The notes beneath the pieces were generated by a model. The model searched no databases and was not told the DNA's origin. It was given only the letters and a program-made list of their open reading frames with translations. The position numbers and the translations under genes were made by a program. A stretch of DNA of 64,000 nucleotides from Fervidobacterium pennivorans DSM 9078 (GTDB taxonomy: Bacteria > Thermotogota > Thermotogae > Thermotogales > Fervidobacteriaceae): contig NC_017095.1 in assembly GCF_000235405.2 (NCBI RefSeq), positions 1,513,501 through 1,577,500 on the forward strand. Direction: 5' to 3'. How positions within the stretch are numbered: the stretch's first letter is position 1; each line of letters opens with the position of its first letter. Of this stretch, positions 25,289 through 33,406 are shown piece by piece.

Positions 25289-25363
25289 GCTAAAATTATC
25301 AAAATCACGCAAAATACTAAGAAACAAGTTAGAATAATGATTTGGACAACTTTTTTTGGCTGT

Positions 25364-25393
25364 AAAACGAGTTTTTTACAAAAAACTCGTTTT
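25364..25393. repeat. Orphan 14-bp perfect inverted repeat
   Basis: AAAACGAGTTTTTT (25364-25377) and AAAAAACTCGTTTT (25380-25393) with a 2-base centre. It lies in the 389-base gap between the divergent transporter operon and coaBC, where no gene ends nearby, so it is not an obvious terminator. Apart from this hairpin and the two promoters, I see nothing in that gap. Confidence 0.6.
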
Positions 25394-25496
25394 CAATACC
25401 TGAACTTAGTTAACCTCTGCATAAAAAATCTGCTCTCGAAACAGGATTTTTCAATAAGCTGTTCAGCGACAATAATATGTGAAACTACGGATATGG

Positions 25497-25505
25497 TGGT
25501 ATAAT
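25497..25505 (+). promoter_or_regulatory. Extended -10 promoter element for coaBC
   Basis: TGGTATAAT, 54 bases before the coaBC start. No clear -35 box. Confidence 0.55.
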
Positions 25506-25558
25506 TAGAGTGCGAAAGAGCACACTAAGTTTGAAGAATTACTTGCGGGGTGAGAATA

Positions 25559-26728
25559 ATGAACATTCTGCTGGGTGTATCCTCAGGTATCGCTATTTAC
25601 AAAGCAGTTGACTTGGCTAGTAAGATACGCAAAGAAGGATGGAATCTGAAAGTAATAATGACAGAAAACGCAACAAAGCTTATTAGTCCTATTGTCTTTT
25701 CTTCCGTTGGAAATTGCGAAGTGTTCACCGACACTTACGAAATAGAGCGTGGGTGGATTATCCACACAGAAGTTTCGAAATGGGCTGATGTGTTACTTAT
25801 CGCACCTGCAACGGCAAACACTATTGCAAAACTTGCACACGGCTTTGCCGATAATTTGCTGACAACAACGGCACTCGCTTTTAACAAACCCAACAAAGTT
25901 ATCGTTCCAACCATGAATTCTAGGATGTACGAAAACGATATGACAGTAGAAAATATCGAAAAATTAAAACAGCACGGATGGAAGATTGTGGAGCCAGAAG
26001 CAGGTCACCTTGCCTGCGGTGAGGTTGGGAAAGGGAGATATCCAGAAAATGAAAAAATAATCGAATTCATAAGGATTCTTACGGAAGAAAAGCCTTTGCT
26101 TGGAAAGAAAGTGTTAATCACAGCTGGTCCTACAAGAGAGGCTATTGACCCCGTAAGATACATTTCTAACCATTCAAGCGGTAAAATGGGATATGCTATA
26201 GCAAAGATAGCAAAGAGATTAGGAGCACAAGTATGCCTTGTATCTGGTCCAACTTGCCTGCAAATTCCTTATTACACAGATTCGTATGTTTCTGTAGAAA
26301 GTGCAAAAGAGATGTTCGAAGCTGTTTTGGAAAAATACAAGGAGTATGATATACTTATTATGTGTGCCGCTGTAGCAGACTATTCACCTACTCAAAGTGC
26401 GCAGGAAAAAATCAAAAAGACCCAGGACAAACTGATATTGGAACTTTCAAAAAATCCTGACATACTTGAGTTTGTGGGTAAAAACAAGCTACCTGGACAA
26501 GTAGTTGTAGGGTTCGCGGCAGAAACTCAAAATATCGTCGAAAACGCCTATGAAAAGCTTATGAAAAAGAACGCAGATGTAATCGTAGCTAACGATGCAA
26601 GGAAGGCTATGGGAAGCGATGAGAATCAGGTATACTTGGTTTTTAGAGACAAACCAACAATAATGGTTGAAGGCAAAAAGGAAGAAGTAGCAAAGGAGTT
26701 GTTGAAAAGAGTATGCGAGCTATTGTAA
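25559..26728 (+). CDS. coaBC: Phosphopantothenoylcysteine decarboxylase / phosphopantothenate-cysteine ligase
   Basis: About 389 residues. Carries out two successive steps of coenzyme A synthesis. The N-terminal flavoprotein CoaC domain has GVSSGIAIYKA, the PASANT-like motif here as APATANTIAKLAHGFADNLL, and PTMNSRMYEND with the active-site Asn. The C-terminal CoaB ligase has ITAGPTREAIDPVRYISNHS and SGKMGYAIA. Start: ATG 25559 with GGGGTGAG at 25547-25554; the GTG at 25550 is inside it. The other CoA genes coaE and panD lie 10-15 kb away. The stop overlaps the next gene by 16 bases. Confidence 0.94.
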   Translation: MNILLGVSSGIAIYKAVDLASKIRKEGWNLKVIMTENATKLISPIVFSSVGNCEVFTDTYEIERGWIIHTEVSKWADVLLIAPATANTIAKLAHGFADNLLTTTALAFNKPNKVIVPTMNSRMYENDMTVENIEKLKQHGWKIVEPEAGHLACGEVGKGRYPENEKIIEFIRILTEEKPLLGKKVLITAGPTREAIDPVRYISNHSSGKMGYAIAKIAKRLGAQVCLVSGPTCLQIPYYTDSYVSVESAKEMFEAVLEKYKEYDILIMCAAVADYSPTQSAQEKIKKTQDKLILELSKNPDILEFVGKNKLPGQVVVGFAAETQNIVENAYEKLMKKNADVIVANDARKAMGSDENQVYLVFRDKPTIMVEGKKEEVAKELLKRVCELL

Positions 26729-27753
26729 AAAAACTAACTGAAAAAGCCAAACTGAGTACTTATAAGACTTCTAAAACTCATTTTGCTATTTTCACTCTTT
26801 TGGTTCTACTAATTTTCTACAACACACTATTCGGTGTAGTTATCGAAAAAGTTTACGTGGGTATCAAGTACTCATTTAGAAACTACCGCACCAATGGCGA
26901 TGTCATCTTCATCGACCCATTCGGCAAAAAAATGGCACTTTATGAACTTTCAAGTAAACAAATTCTCGACTTTTATAACTACATTGGAAACTTTGTTATT
27001 GCAGTATACGATTTGAAGGATAGCTACATTATTGTAGATCGTACAGGTCCATATTTATCAAAAATGGCTCTCAGTGGTGAGCTGCTCTCTACTGTAAAAT
27101 TCGACAGAAGGATACAAGCCAGTATCTTTGATGGTGAGAAAATTTATATACTACTTGAAAGTGGAGCAGCATACACTTTCGATAAAAATTTGAAACAACT
27201 CTCTGTAGCTAATTTTACTGGTTCTCCGGCTTATATGTTCTTGTGGAAAGGAAGGCTTTTGGGAACTTACCTTTGGAACGATAATTACGATGTGGAATTT
27301 TTGGGTGAGAAACCTCTCAAAATCGGATTAACAACTCCTTCCATTCTTGTAAATGATTTACTTGTTGACACACGAGGTGGTAAAGTCTACAATCTAGCAA
27401 CTGGAAAAATAACAAAGCTGGCTTCATACATTTCGAGTGCATACTACGACAAAGATTCAGGAAATTATTATATTTGTTCGATGTCGAATTCAACTGTATA
27501 TGTAATAAAAGATGATACTGTAGTGAATTCATTCCAAGTGCCTTTCACACCAACCCAAGTTTCAAAAATTGGTAATTTCATCGTGGTATTAAGTGCTCCT
27601 TACAACAAGGTCATGGTTACAACAAATGGCAAAGACTTTACCGTCCTTGACACAGGTGACTATCCACTTGAGATATTCAAAATCGGCAATTCAAATACAT
27701 CGTTTGCCGTTTACTGTTCTGATAGCGGTGAGGTTTATTATTACTATTTCTAA
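26713..27753 (+). CDS. Membrane-anchored beta-propeller-like protein of unknown function
   Basis: 346 residues. A single N-terminal membrane segment (FAIFTLLVLLIFYNTLFGVVI, about residues 24-43) follows a basic stretch, giving an N-in topology with an outer domain. The remainder is beta-rich with repeating short blocks ending in aspartates and aromatic residues (SYIIVDRTGPYLSKM, DGEKIYILLESGAAYTFD, GNYYICSMSNSTVYVIKDD), suggesting a WD40/NHL-like propeller. I do not recognise the family. It overlaps coaBC by 16 bases, so it is probably co-transcribed, but no functional link to CoA synthesis is evident. Confidence 0.75.
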   Translation: MRAIVKKLTEKAKLSTYKTSKTHFAIFTLLVLLIFYNTLFGVVIEKVYVGIKYSFRNYRTNGDVIFIDPFGKKMALYELSSKQILDFYNYIGNFVIAVYDLKDSYIIVDRTGPYLSKMALSGELLSTVKFDRRIQASIFDGEKIYILLESGAAYTFDKNLKQLSVANFTGSPAYMFLWKGRLLGTYLWNDNYDVEFLGEKPLKIGLTTPSILVNDLLVDTRGGKVYNLATGKITKLASYISSAYYDKDSGNYYICSMSNSTVYVIKDDTVVNSFQVPFTPTQVSKIGNFIVVLSAPYNKVMVTTNGKDFTVLDTGDYPLEIFKIGNSNTSFAVYCSDSGEVYYYYF

Positions 27754-27802
27754 AAAACCAAAAATTCACAGCAGATAAGACTGCAAAGGAGGTATAAAAA
27801 AA

Positions 27803-28408
27803 ATGAAAGCAGTAAGATGGGTTAACACATTCTTTCCAAAAGTAAAGAACACGCAAACCATAACAGAAGCACTCCACGAAATGAGAAAACATTCTTGCGA
27901 TTATTGTATAGTTATCGACGAAGATGGAAAATTCGACGGTTTGCTTCACAAGTCAGTAATCAAAGAAGTGGAAATGGACGAAAAGGTAGGGCCATATGTT
28001 GTATTCCCAGACTTTTACATCGTCGAAGATTCAACTATCGAAGAAGCCGCGATGATGCTTATTGAAAACAAAGAAACGATACTACCCGTTGTGAACTCTA
28101 ACAGCGAAGTGATTGGTGTATTAACCATTCAAGAAGTTCTTGAGGCAATGACCGAAATGGCAGCTATGGATGAGCACGGTGTTAGAATTAACCTTACCTT
28201 ACCGGACAAACCCGGGGAACTAAAGAAGATTATCGACGTGCTTGCAAACAACAAAATCAACATCCTCTCGATTTTGACCATCAAAGACGGTGATTCAAGA
28301 CTTGTTTCAATAAAGGTTGACAGCAAGGATGCTGAGAGTGTCGCGAGCATTTTAGAGATATACGAAATTCCTTACGAATCCATAGTGGAGGAAGAAGGTT
28401 TCTTCTGA
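27803..28408 (+). CDS. CBS-pair and ACT domain protein (AcuB-like)
   Basis: 201 residues. Two CBS domains occupy about residues 1-120 (TITEALHEMRKHSCDYCIVID and STIEEAAMMLIENKETILPV, then NSEVIGVLTIQEVLEAM). An ACT domain follows (RINLTLPDKPGELKKIIDVL, NKINILSIL). CBS pairs bind adenosine nucleotides and ACT domains bind amino acids, so this is a small-molecule sensor. The layout is that of AcuB-type proteins, but no acuA or acuC is nearby, so I give no symbol. Start ATG 27803 has AAAGGAGG upstream. It ends 10 bases before scpA. Confidence 0.85.
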   Translation: MKAVRWVNTFFPKVKNTQTITEALHEMRKHSCDYCIVIDEDGKFDGLLHKSVIKEVEMDEKVGPYVVFPDFYIVEDSTIEEAAMMLIENKETILPVVNSNSEVIGVLTIQEVLEAMTEMAAMDEHGVRINLTLPDKPGELKKIIDVLANNKINILSILTIKDGDSRLVSIKVDSKDAESVASILEIYEIPYESIVEEEGFF

Positions 28409-28417
28409 TAAGAGATT

Positions 28418-29104
28418 ATGGAGCTATTATTTAAACTTGAGCAACTTGAATTCGAAGGTCCCCTTGACTTACTTCTGTACTTAGTGCAAAAGAAGAAGAT
28501 AGACATCCGTCAGTTGTCAATATCACAACTGGCGGATGAGTTTTTGTATTACGTTAACCAAATGGAGGAACTGAACCTTAACGTCACATCCGAATTTATC
28601 GCAACTGCCGCCTATCTCTTAGAGCTCAAATCAAAAAGCTTACTACCGATGAGTGAAAAGGAAAAGAAGGAATACGAATACAAAAGAGAATTGCTCATAA
28701 GGCGTATCGAAGAATACGCAAGGCTCAAGGAGTTAACCGAACAGATTATGAACAAAAGCTCTGCTGATCAATATCCTGTCAAAGTGCCATATACCTTCCC
28801 TAAGGTGGATGAGAAGAGACTGGTCAAAATCGTCAAAGCGGCATTGCAAGAGGTTGAGGTTAAACAGAAGGTCTACATAATAAAGAAAGAAAATTATTCT
28901 CTGGAGAGAATTATGGAGGAAATCGAGGAAAAATACGATGTGGTCAACCTTTTCGACCTACTTAGAAATAGTTCTTCTAAATACGAAATCATCGTAAAGT
29001 TTTTAGCTGTACTGGAATTAATCAGATTTGAAAAATACACAATAGACAATGATTTTGTTTTAAGAAAAGTGGTGAGACAAGATGTCGCAAATGTTCAAGA
29101 ATGA
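28418..29104 (+). CDS. scpA: Segregation and condensation protein A (kleisin)
   Basis: 228 residues. ScpA is the kleisin that bridges SMC heads in the chromosome condensation complex. FEGPLDLLLYLVQKKKIDI at the N-terminus and TAAYLLELKSKSLLP near residue 65 are diagnostic. The C-terminal winged-helix region contacts the other SMC head. The ribosome site before ATG 28418 is weak (AAGAG). It overlaps scpB by 23 bases, the usual arrangement. No smc gene is in the window. Confidence 0.93.
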   Translation: MELLFKLEQLEFEGPLDLLLYLVQKKKIDIRQLSISQLADEFLYYVNQMEELNLNVTSEFIATAAYLLELKSKSLLPMSEKEKKEYEYKRELLIRRIEEYARLKELTEQIMNKSSADQYPVKVPYTFPKVDEKRLVKIVKAALQEVEVKQKVYIIKKENYSLERIMEEIEEKYDVVNLFDLLRNSSSKYEIIVKFLAVLELIRFEKYTIDNDFVLRKVVRQDVANVQE

Positions 29105-29813
29105 TATAAACAAACCAATTCAAAGCTTGGACCCAACAAAGATATCCCTTGTCGAAGCCATTATCTTCGCTTCAAGGGGTGTATCTAAAACTACACTTGC
29201 TGAGCTAACTAAAATTCCAGAAGATGAACTTGACGAGATACTTAAATATCTAAGAGAAAAATATGATTCCGAGGAACATGGGATTGAGCTAAAGCAAATA
29301 GAAGATTATTACCGCTTCTACACAAAACCACAGTTTGCCGATGCGGTTTCAAAAGTAGCCAGGCGCAGAAATCTTGGTAGCCTTTCGCCTGCTCAACTTG
29401 AAATTGCTGTATTTTTGGCAGTTCGAAGACAAGCTACCAAACTCGAAATAGATAGCATGCGCGGAAAGGATTCTTCTAACCTTATAAAACAACTTCTCGT
29501 TGCCGGAGTCATCAAAAGAAGGAAACTCGGAAGAACATTTGTCTACAGCTTAACAGATACATTCAAAGATGAAAGTATGATTGAAGAATTGGTAAGACAA
29601 GCTGGTGGCGCTTCGTTTGAAAACATAGGTAAAATGCTCTTTGAAACTCCTGAACAATCAGAAATTCGTGAAAATCAAGAAAATCAAGAAAATCAAGAAA
29701 ATCAAGAACACCAACAACAAGGTCTTTCACAATCAGTCGAATCAAGGAACTTACAAAATGAGGCTTTTGAAGTTGTTCGAAAAGAAGAAATTGAAATACC
29801 TCGTGAAGAATAA
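29082..29813 (+). CDS. scpB: Segregation and condensation protein B
   Basis: 243 residues, the ScpB partner. Two winged-helix units are seen: LVEAIIFASRGVSKTTLAEL with EHGIELKQIEDYYRFYTKP, and LSPAQLEIAVFLAVRRQATK with LIKQLLVAGVIKRRKLGRTFVYSLTD. The last 40 residues are a Glu/Asn/Gln-rich tail with ENQ repeated four times, encoded by a 9-bp DNA repeat. The tail is not part of the usual family and its copy number may vary. Start ATG 29082 has GGTGAG upstream inside scpA. Confidence 0.93.
   Translation: MSQMFKNDINKPIQSLDPTKISLVEAIIFASRGVSKTTLAELTKIPEDELDEILKYLREKYDSEEHGIELKQIEDYYRFYTKPQFADAVSKVARRRNLGSLSPAQLEIAVFLAVRRQATKLEIDSMRGKDSSNLIKQLLVAGVIKRRKLGRTFVYSLTDTFKDESMIEELVRQAGGASFENIGKMLFETPEQSEIRENQENQENQENQEHQQQGLSQSVESRNLQNEAFEVVRKEEIEIPREE
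29670..29705 (+). repeat. 9-bp tandem repeat (four copies) in scpB
   Basis: GAAAATCAA is repeated four times without a mismatch, encoding ENQENQENQENQ in the tail of ScpB. The unit length is a multiple of three, so length changes keep the frame. Confidence 0.9.
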
Positions 29814-29836
29814 AAAGCAAACTAAAGAAGGTGAAA

Positions 29837-30889
29837 ATGTTGACTGTTCGTGAAGCAAAGTATCTATCAAGAAAAATAATGGAAGCAGGTGAAATCCCTC
29901 TGCTAATCGGTCATTTTGGTGTGGGAAAAACTGATATAGCACGTGAAATCGCCCAGGAGACCGGTAGGAAACTTGTCATACTGGTTCTTTCCCAAATGGA
30001 ACCAGGGGATTTAATAGGTCTGCCAGCGAGGGATGAAAATAAGACAAAATTTTTGGCTCCTGATTGGTGGCCCGAAGATGGGAATACAATTATTCTCTTG
30101 GATGAAATAAACCGAGCTCATAGAAGTATCAGAAACGCTATAATGCAGCTTCTAGTGGATAAAAGGATACATAACCACATCCTTCCAGAAGGCACGTGGA
30201 TAATGGCTTCCATGAATCCACCTGATGAAAACTACGACCAAGTCGAACTCATCACCGACCCTGCGTTCCTGAGCAGGTTTTTCATCCTCGAGATTCATCC
30301 AGACCCAAACGAATGGGTAGAATGGGCAAGGAAAAATCAGATAGAAGAAGAAGTAATAGACTTTATATCTAAATATCCAGAATTTCTCTCCGTTCACGAA
30401 AGTGTTTCCCTCAAAGCTTCTATCAAACCCAGTCCAAGGAGTTGGCACAAATTAAGCAAAGTCTTGTCACTGATGTCCGAAGAGGATAAAAAAGAATACC
30501 TGTATATTCTTGCAAGTGGTATCGTTGGACCGGAAGCTGCAAAAGTGTTTATAGACAAATCGCTCGCAGGGAAAATACATAGTCCTTCCGAGATATTGTT
30601 GGAAGGGAATATCCCTGCATCCTTAGATATCCACCAAGCAAACGGTCTTCTGATTAGGTTAATCGATTACCTAACAACTGTTGACGACAAAGAACTCGAG
30701 AAACTTTCAAACCAAGCAGAAACTATCGCGCAGAACCTTTTAAAACTTTCGCATGTCGTACCAAAGGATTCTTTTGAAGCATTCATAAGAATGTTGGTCA
30801 ACCTCTCAAACTTGCCCGGTCTGAAAGGTGAATTTTCAGATAAATTGCTCAGAAGGTTGATAAGTGAAGTGACTGAAGAAAATAAATGA
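29837..30889 (+). CDS. MoxR-type AAA+ ATPase
   Basis: About 350 residues. Walker A GHFGVGKTD near residue 24, Walker B IILLDEINRAH near 85, sensor 1 in WIMASMNPPDENYDQV, and the arginine finger region DPAFLSRFFILEI place it in the MoxR/AAA_5 group, which remodels or activates partner proteins. MoxR ATPases usually sit beside a von Willebrand A domain gene; none is present here. Start: ATG 29837 with GAAGG upstream; GTG 29831 overlaps that. It follows scpB by 23 bases and is probably co-transcribed. Confidence 0.85.
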   Translation: MLTVREAKYLSRKIMEAGEIPLLIGHFGVGKTDIAREIAQETGRKLVILVLSQMEPGDLIGLPARDENKTKFLAPDWWPEDGNTIILLDEINRAHRSIRNAIMQLLVDKRIHNHILPEGTWIMASMNPPDENYDQVELITDPAFLSRFFILEIHPDPNEWVEWARKNQIEEEVIDFISKYPEFLSVHESVSLKASIKPSPRSWHKLSKVLSLMSEEDKKEYLYILASGIVGPEAAKVFIDKSLAGKIHSPSEILLEGNIPASLDIHQANGLLIRLIDYLTTVDDKELEKLSNQAETIAQNLLKLSHVVPKDSFEAFIRMLVNLSNLPGLKGEFSDKLLRRLISEVTEENK

Positions 30890-30976
30890 ATCTTTCATTT
30901 CCCAAAGAACACCAATCTGCATTAAGATAAACAAAACGTAATGTTAACTAAGATTTAAACCAAAAATCCCATTCTG

Positions 30977-30985
30977 TGGTATGAT
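30977..30985 (+). promoter_or_regulatory. Extended -10 promoter element for the His-rich protein gene
   Basis: TGGTATGAT, 41 bases before the ATG at 31027, in an AT-rich gap of about 140 bases. Confidence 0.45.
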
Positions 30986-31026
30986 ATTACTTGTATTTTT
31001 ATCTTTTTAAGGAAGGAGAGATTGAC

Positions 31027-31398
31027 ATGTTTGACCACGAACACAACCATCATCACCATGATCATGACCATGAACACCATGATCACATCGATGCATTCAC
31101 TCTTATGGACGAGGAAGGAAATGAGCACCACTTTGTTCTTCTCGGAGAAGTTGAGAACAAAGGAAAGACATACTGGGTATGTGAAGAAATCTTCGTAGAA
31201 AATGATGAAGTTTCCGAATTTGGAGATACATACCTTTTCGTCAAGACAGAAGATGAAGACGGTAACGTCTTCCTCGACTCAATTGAGAGTGAAGAAGAAT
31301 TCAACGAGGTAGCAAAAATTTGGGAAGAAATGATGGGTGGCGAAGACTTCTTCGTAGACTTAGACGAAGAAGACGAAGATGAAGACGAAGAAGAGTAA
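31027..31398 (+). CDS. DUF1292 (YrzB)-like protein with His-rich head and acidic tail
   Basis: About 123 residues. The head MFDHEHNHHHHDHDHEHHDH is nearly all His, Asp and Glu, a likely divalent-metal binding stretch. The core (AFTLMDEEGNEHHFVLLGEV, KTYWVCEEIF, FGDTYLFVKTEDEDGN, FLDSIESEEEFNEVAKIWEE) matches the DUF1292/YrzB pattern of a small beta sheet with Glu-rich helix. The tail DLDEEDEDEDEEE is polyacidic. Start: ATG 31027 with AAGGAAGGAGA; an ATG at 30991 lacks one. Function unknown; possibly nickel, zinc or cobalt storage or buffering, as inferred from composition only. Confidence 0.82.
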   Translation: MFDHEHNHHHHDHDHEHHDHIDAFTLMDEEGNEHHFVLLGEVENKGKTYWVCEEIFVENDEVSEFGDTYLFVKTEDEDGNVFLDSIESEEEFNEVAKIWEEMMGGEDFFVDLDEEDEDEDEEE

Positions 31399-31424
31399 TA
31401 TTTTCAAAATCGTATTGCGCAGTC

Positions 31425-31453
31425 TTGACCATTTTAGGAGTATTTGGTAAAAT
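31425..31453 (+). promoter_or_regulatory. Promoter of the tRNA-Thr gene
   Basis: TTGACC (31425-31430), a 17-base spacer, and TAAAAT (31448-31453). It lies 34 bases before the tRNA, the best -35/-10 pair in the window. Confidence 0.75.
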
Positions 31454-31486
31454 AAACATCGGTTAAACGCCCAAATCTTACCTGGT

Positions 31487-31563
31487 GCAGGCGTAGCTTC
31501 AAGCGGTGGAGCGCCTCCTTGGTAAGGAGGAGGGTGTGGGTTCGAGTCCCACCGCCTGCTCCA
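31487..31563 (+). tRNA. tRNA-Thr (anticodon GGT)
   Basis: Acceptor stem GCAGGCG pairs with CGCCTGC; D arm GCTTCAAGCGGTGGAGC; anticodon stem CCTCC/GGAGG with loop TTGGTAA, so anticodon GGT; T arm GTGGG-TTCGAGT-CCCAC; discriminator T and encoded CCA. All arms are perfectly paired. It is monocistronic between its own promoter and terminator. Confidence 0.96.
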
Positions 31564-31581
31564 AAATAATGAAAAGTTGTG

Positions 31582-31620
31582 AAAGAGGGTACAAAGATGA
31601 ACTGTACCCTCTTTTGTTTT
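31582..31620 (+). terminator. Terminator of tRNA-Thr
   Basis: AAAGAGGGTACA (31582-31593) and TGTACCCTCTTT (31603-31614) form a 12-bp stem, followed by TGTTTTT. Confidence 0.85.
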
Positions 31621-31794
31621 TATAACTTTCAAAAAAAACATGTTTAATCGTGTTCTTTCATTTTCAACTATCGTTCAAACTGGGAGAAATATGTAGTATA
31701 ATATTTTGCTACCGTACTTCATATTCTTCAACATCGGAACAATATTTTCACAAACAATATAACTCGTTTTGATAGGGGGAGGCGCTTGTAAGCA

Positions 31795-32736
31795 GTGCAC
31801 ATATTTGATATTTTAGTTTTCCTACCTTCGATATTTCTTGGCATAATAATGGGTGGAAATGACGCAGGAAACACGTTAGGTGTTACAGTTGGAAATGGAA
31901 TTTTCAAAGTAAAAAAAATGATAACTATTGCTGCTTTGGTAGTTATAATTGGTGCTTTACTTGGTGGTAAGCCTGGTCTTAAAGTATCTTCGGGCATAGT
32001 AAAAGTTGATTTGCCCGGGATGGTTATAATCAACATCTCAGCAGCAATAGTGACGCTATTTTTTCTAAGGAAGGGCTTACCTATTTCCATGACACAAGCA
32101 ATAGTAGGCGCAAATGTTGGAGTTGGTATTTTACTCAAGAATATCAATACACAACTACTTTTGTACATAGTCTTAGGATGGTTCTCAACACCCGTGGTTG
32201 CATTTTTACTTGGTTTCACTCTTCAAAAAGTTTTGGCGACTGTGTTCAGAGGTATACGTAACTTGCAAGTTAGAACTTACATCTTGAGAATTTTCCTGTG
32301 GATTTTCACAATATATGGAGTATATTCTATGGGGGCAAATGACGTCGGAAAGATTACCGGAATACTTTATCAAAAAGGCTACAATGCCTATTTGCTTTTG
32401 CTAATAGGTGGTTTGTCCTTAAGCGCAGGCGTCATTTTCTTAAGCAAAAAGACAATTTACACACTTGGACGAGAGCTGATAGCTCTCGACGATTTTACAG
32501 CAATGGTTACAATAGCAACGCAAGCCCTAACTGTGGGGTTATATTCTCTTATCGGGCTTCCAGTTTCACCAGCCCATGCAATAGTTGGCAGTTTGGTTGG
32601 TGTAGGCTTTTCAAAGGGTACAAAATTACAAAACCCAAAAACATTTAACAAAATACTCTTTTCATGGTTACAAGCTCCTGTATACGGTGGAATATTATCC
32701 GCATTCATGTATTCAATCTACAAACTTTTGTGGTAG
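31795..32736 (+). CDS. PiT-family inorganic phosphate permease
   Basis: 313 residues with about 9-10 membrane segments. The two inverted family motifs are present: GGNDAGNTLGVTVGNG near residue 20 and GANDVGKITG near 180. Both GxNDxxxxxG signatures are diagnostic of PiT transporters, which couple phosphate uptake to H+ or Na+. At 313 residues it is a compact version without the large cytoplasmic loop. LPISMTQAIVGANVGVGI and LPVSPAHAIVGSLVGVGF are internal repeats of the two halves. Start GTG 31795; the nearest ribosome site GGGGGAGG is about 13 bases upstream, rather far, so the start is less certain. No phoU-like gene is adjacent. Confidence 0.85.
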   Translation: MHIFDILVFLPSIFLGIIMGGNDAGNTLGVTVGNGIFKVKKMITIAALVVIIGALLGGKPGLKVSSGIVKVDLPGMVIINISAAIVTLFFLRKGLPISMTQAIVGANVGVGILLKNINTQLLLYIVLGWFSTPVVAFLLGFTLQKVLATVFRGIRNLQVRTYILRIFLWIFTIYGVYSMGANDVGKITGILYQKGYNAYLLLLIGGLSLSAGVIFLSKKTIYTLGRELIALDDFTAMVTIATQALTVGLYSLIGLPVSPAHAIVGSLVGVGFSKGTKLQNPKTFNKILFSWLQAPVYGGILSAFMYSIYKLLW

Positions 32737-32739
32737 AAT
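32731..32739 (+). promoter_or_regulatory. Extended -10 promoter element for apt, over the phosphate permease stop
   Basis: TGGTAGAAT; the TAG inside it is the stop codon of the upstream gene. It lies 44 bases before the apt start. Confidence 0.4.
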
Positions 32740-32782
32740 ATATACGTAAAAAATACGAAGCACGATGGAGGTGTAAAAAGAT

Positions 32783-33295
32783 ATGGACTTGAAAGCTTTT
32801 ATTAGAGACATCCCAGACTTCCCACAAAAGGGTGTTATATTCCGTGATATAACCCCTCTCATCAAGAACCCAGAAGCATTTAAATATGCTATTGATACCA
32901 TCGTGGAAGAAGTCAAGAAATATGAATTCGATTTGGTTGTTTGTCCAGAAGCTCGCGGGTTTATTATCGGTGCTCCAATTGCTTACCTTCTTGGCAAAGG
33001 TTTTGTTCCTGTTAGAAAACCCGGAAAATTGCCATACAAAACTGTCAGCGATACATACGAACTAGAATATGGCAAAGCAGAACTGCATATCCACGAAGAT
33101 GCAATTCAACCAGGTCAAAAAGTTTTGATAATAGATGATGTTCTTGCTACCGGTGGAACTGCACTCGCACTGAAAAGACTTGTTGAAAAAGTTGGAGGGA
33201 CCGTTGTTGCTAGTGCTTTCTTAATTGAACTCACATATTTGAATCCAAGAAACCTACTCAAAGACTTACCGATAATAGCTCCAATTAAATACTAA
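32783..33295 (+). CDS. apt: Adenine phosphoribosyltransferase
   Basis: 170 residues. Salvages adenine with PRPP to AMP. DIPDFPQKGVIFRDITPL at the N-terminus and the PRPP loop VLIIDDVLATGGTA near residue 120 are diagnostic; PEARGFIIGAPIAY and PVRKPGKLPY are also typical. Full length for the family. Start ATG 32783 has GGAGGTG nine bases upstream. Confidence 0.96.
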   Translation: MDLKAFIRDIPDFPQKGVIFRDITPLIKNPEAFKYAIDTIVEEVKKYEFDLVVCPEARGFIIGAPIAYLLGKGFVPVRKPGKLPYKTVSDTYELEYGKAELHIHEDAIQPGQKVLIIDDVLATGGTALALKRLVEKVGGTVVASAFLIELTYLNPRNLLKDLPIIAPIKY

Positions 33296-33406
33296 AGGTT
33301 TTAATATACTCCATAGACACCAATAGTCGAAGTAAGCATCGCAACATTCATCAAGAAAAATGTTGAAAACACTATTGCTGTATAAGGCAGTATGGAGGTG
33401 TGACTC

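Noticed and set aside
31360-31641. Minus-strand ORF of 93 codons across tRNA-Thr
   Set aside because: It is the antisense of a tRNA and its terminator; the typical SRRWDSNPHPPPYQ translation is a known tRNA-antisense artefact.
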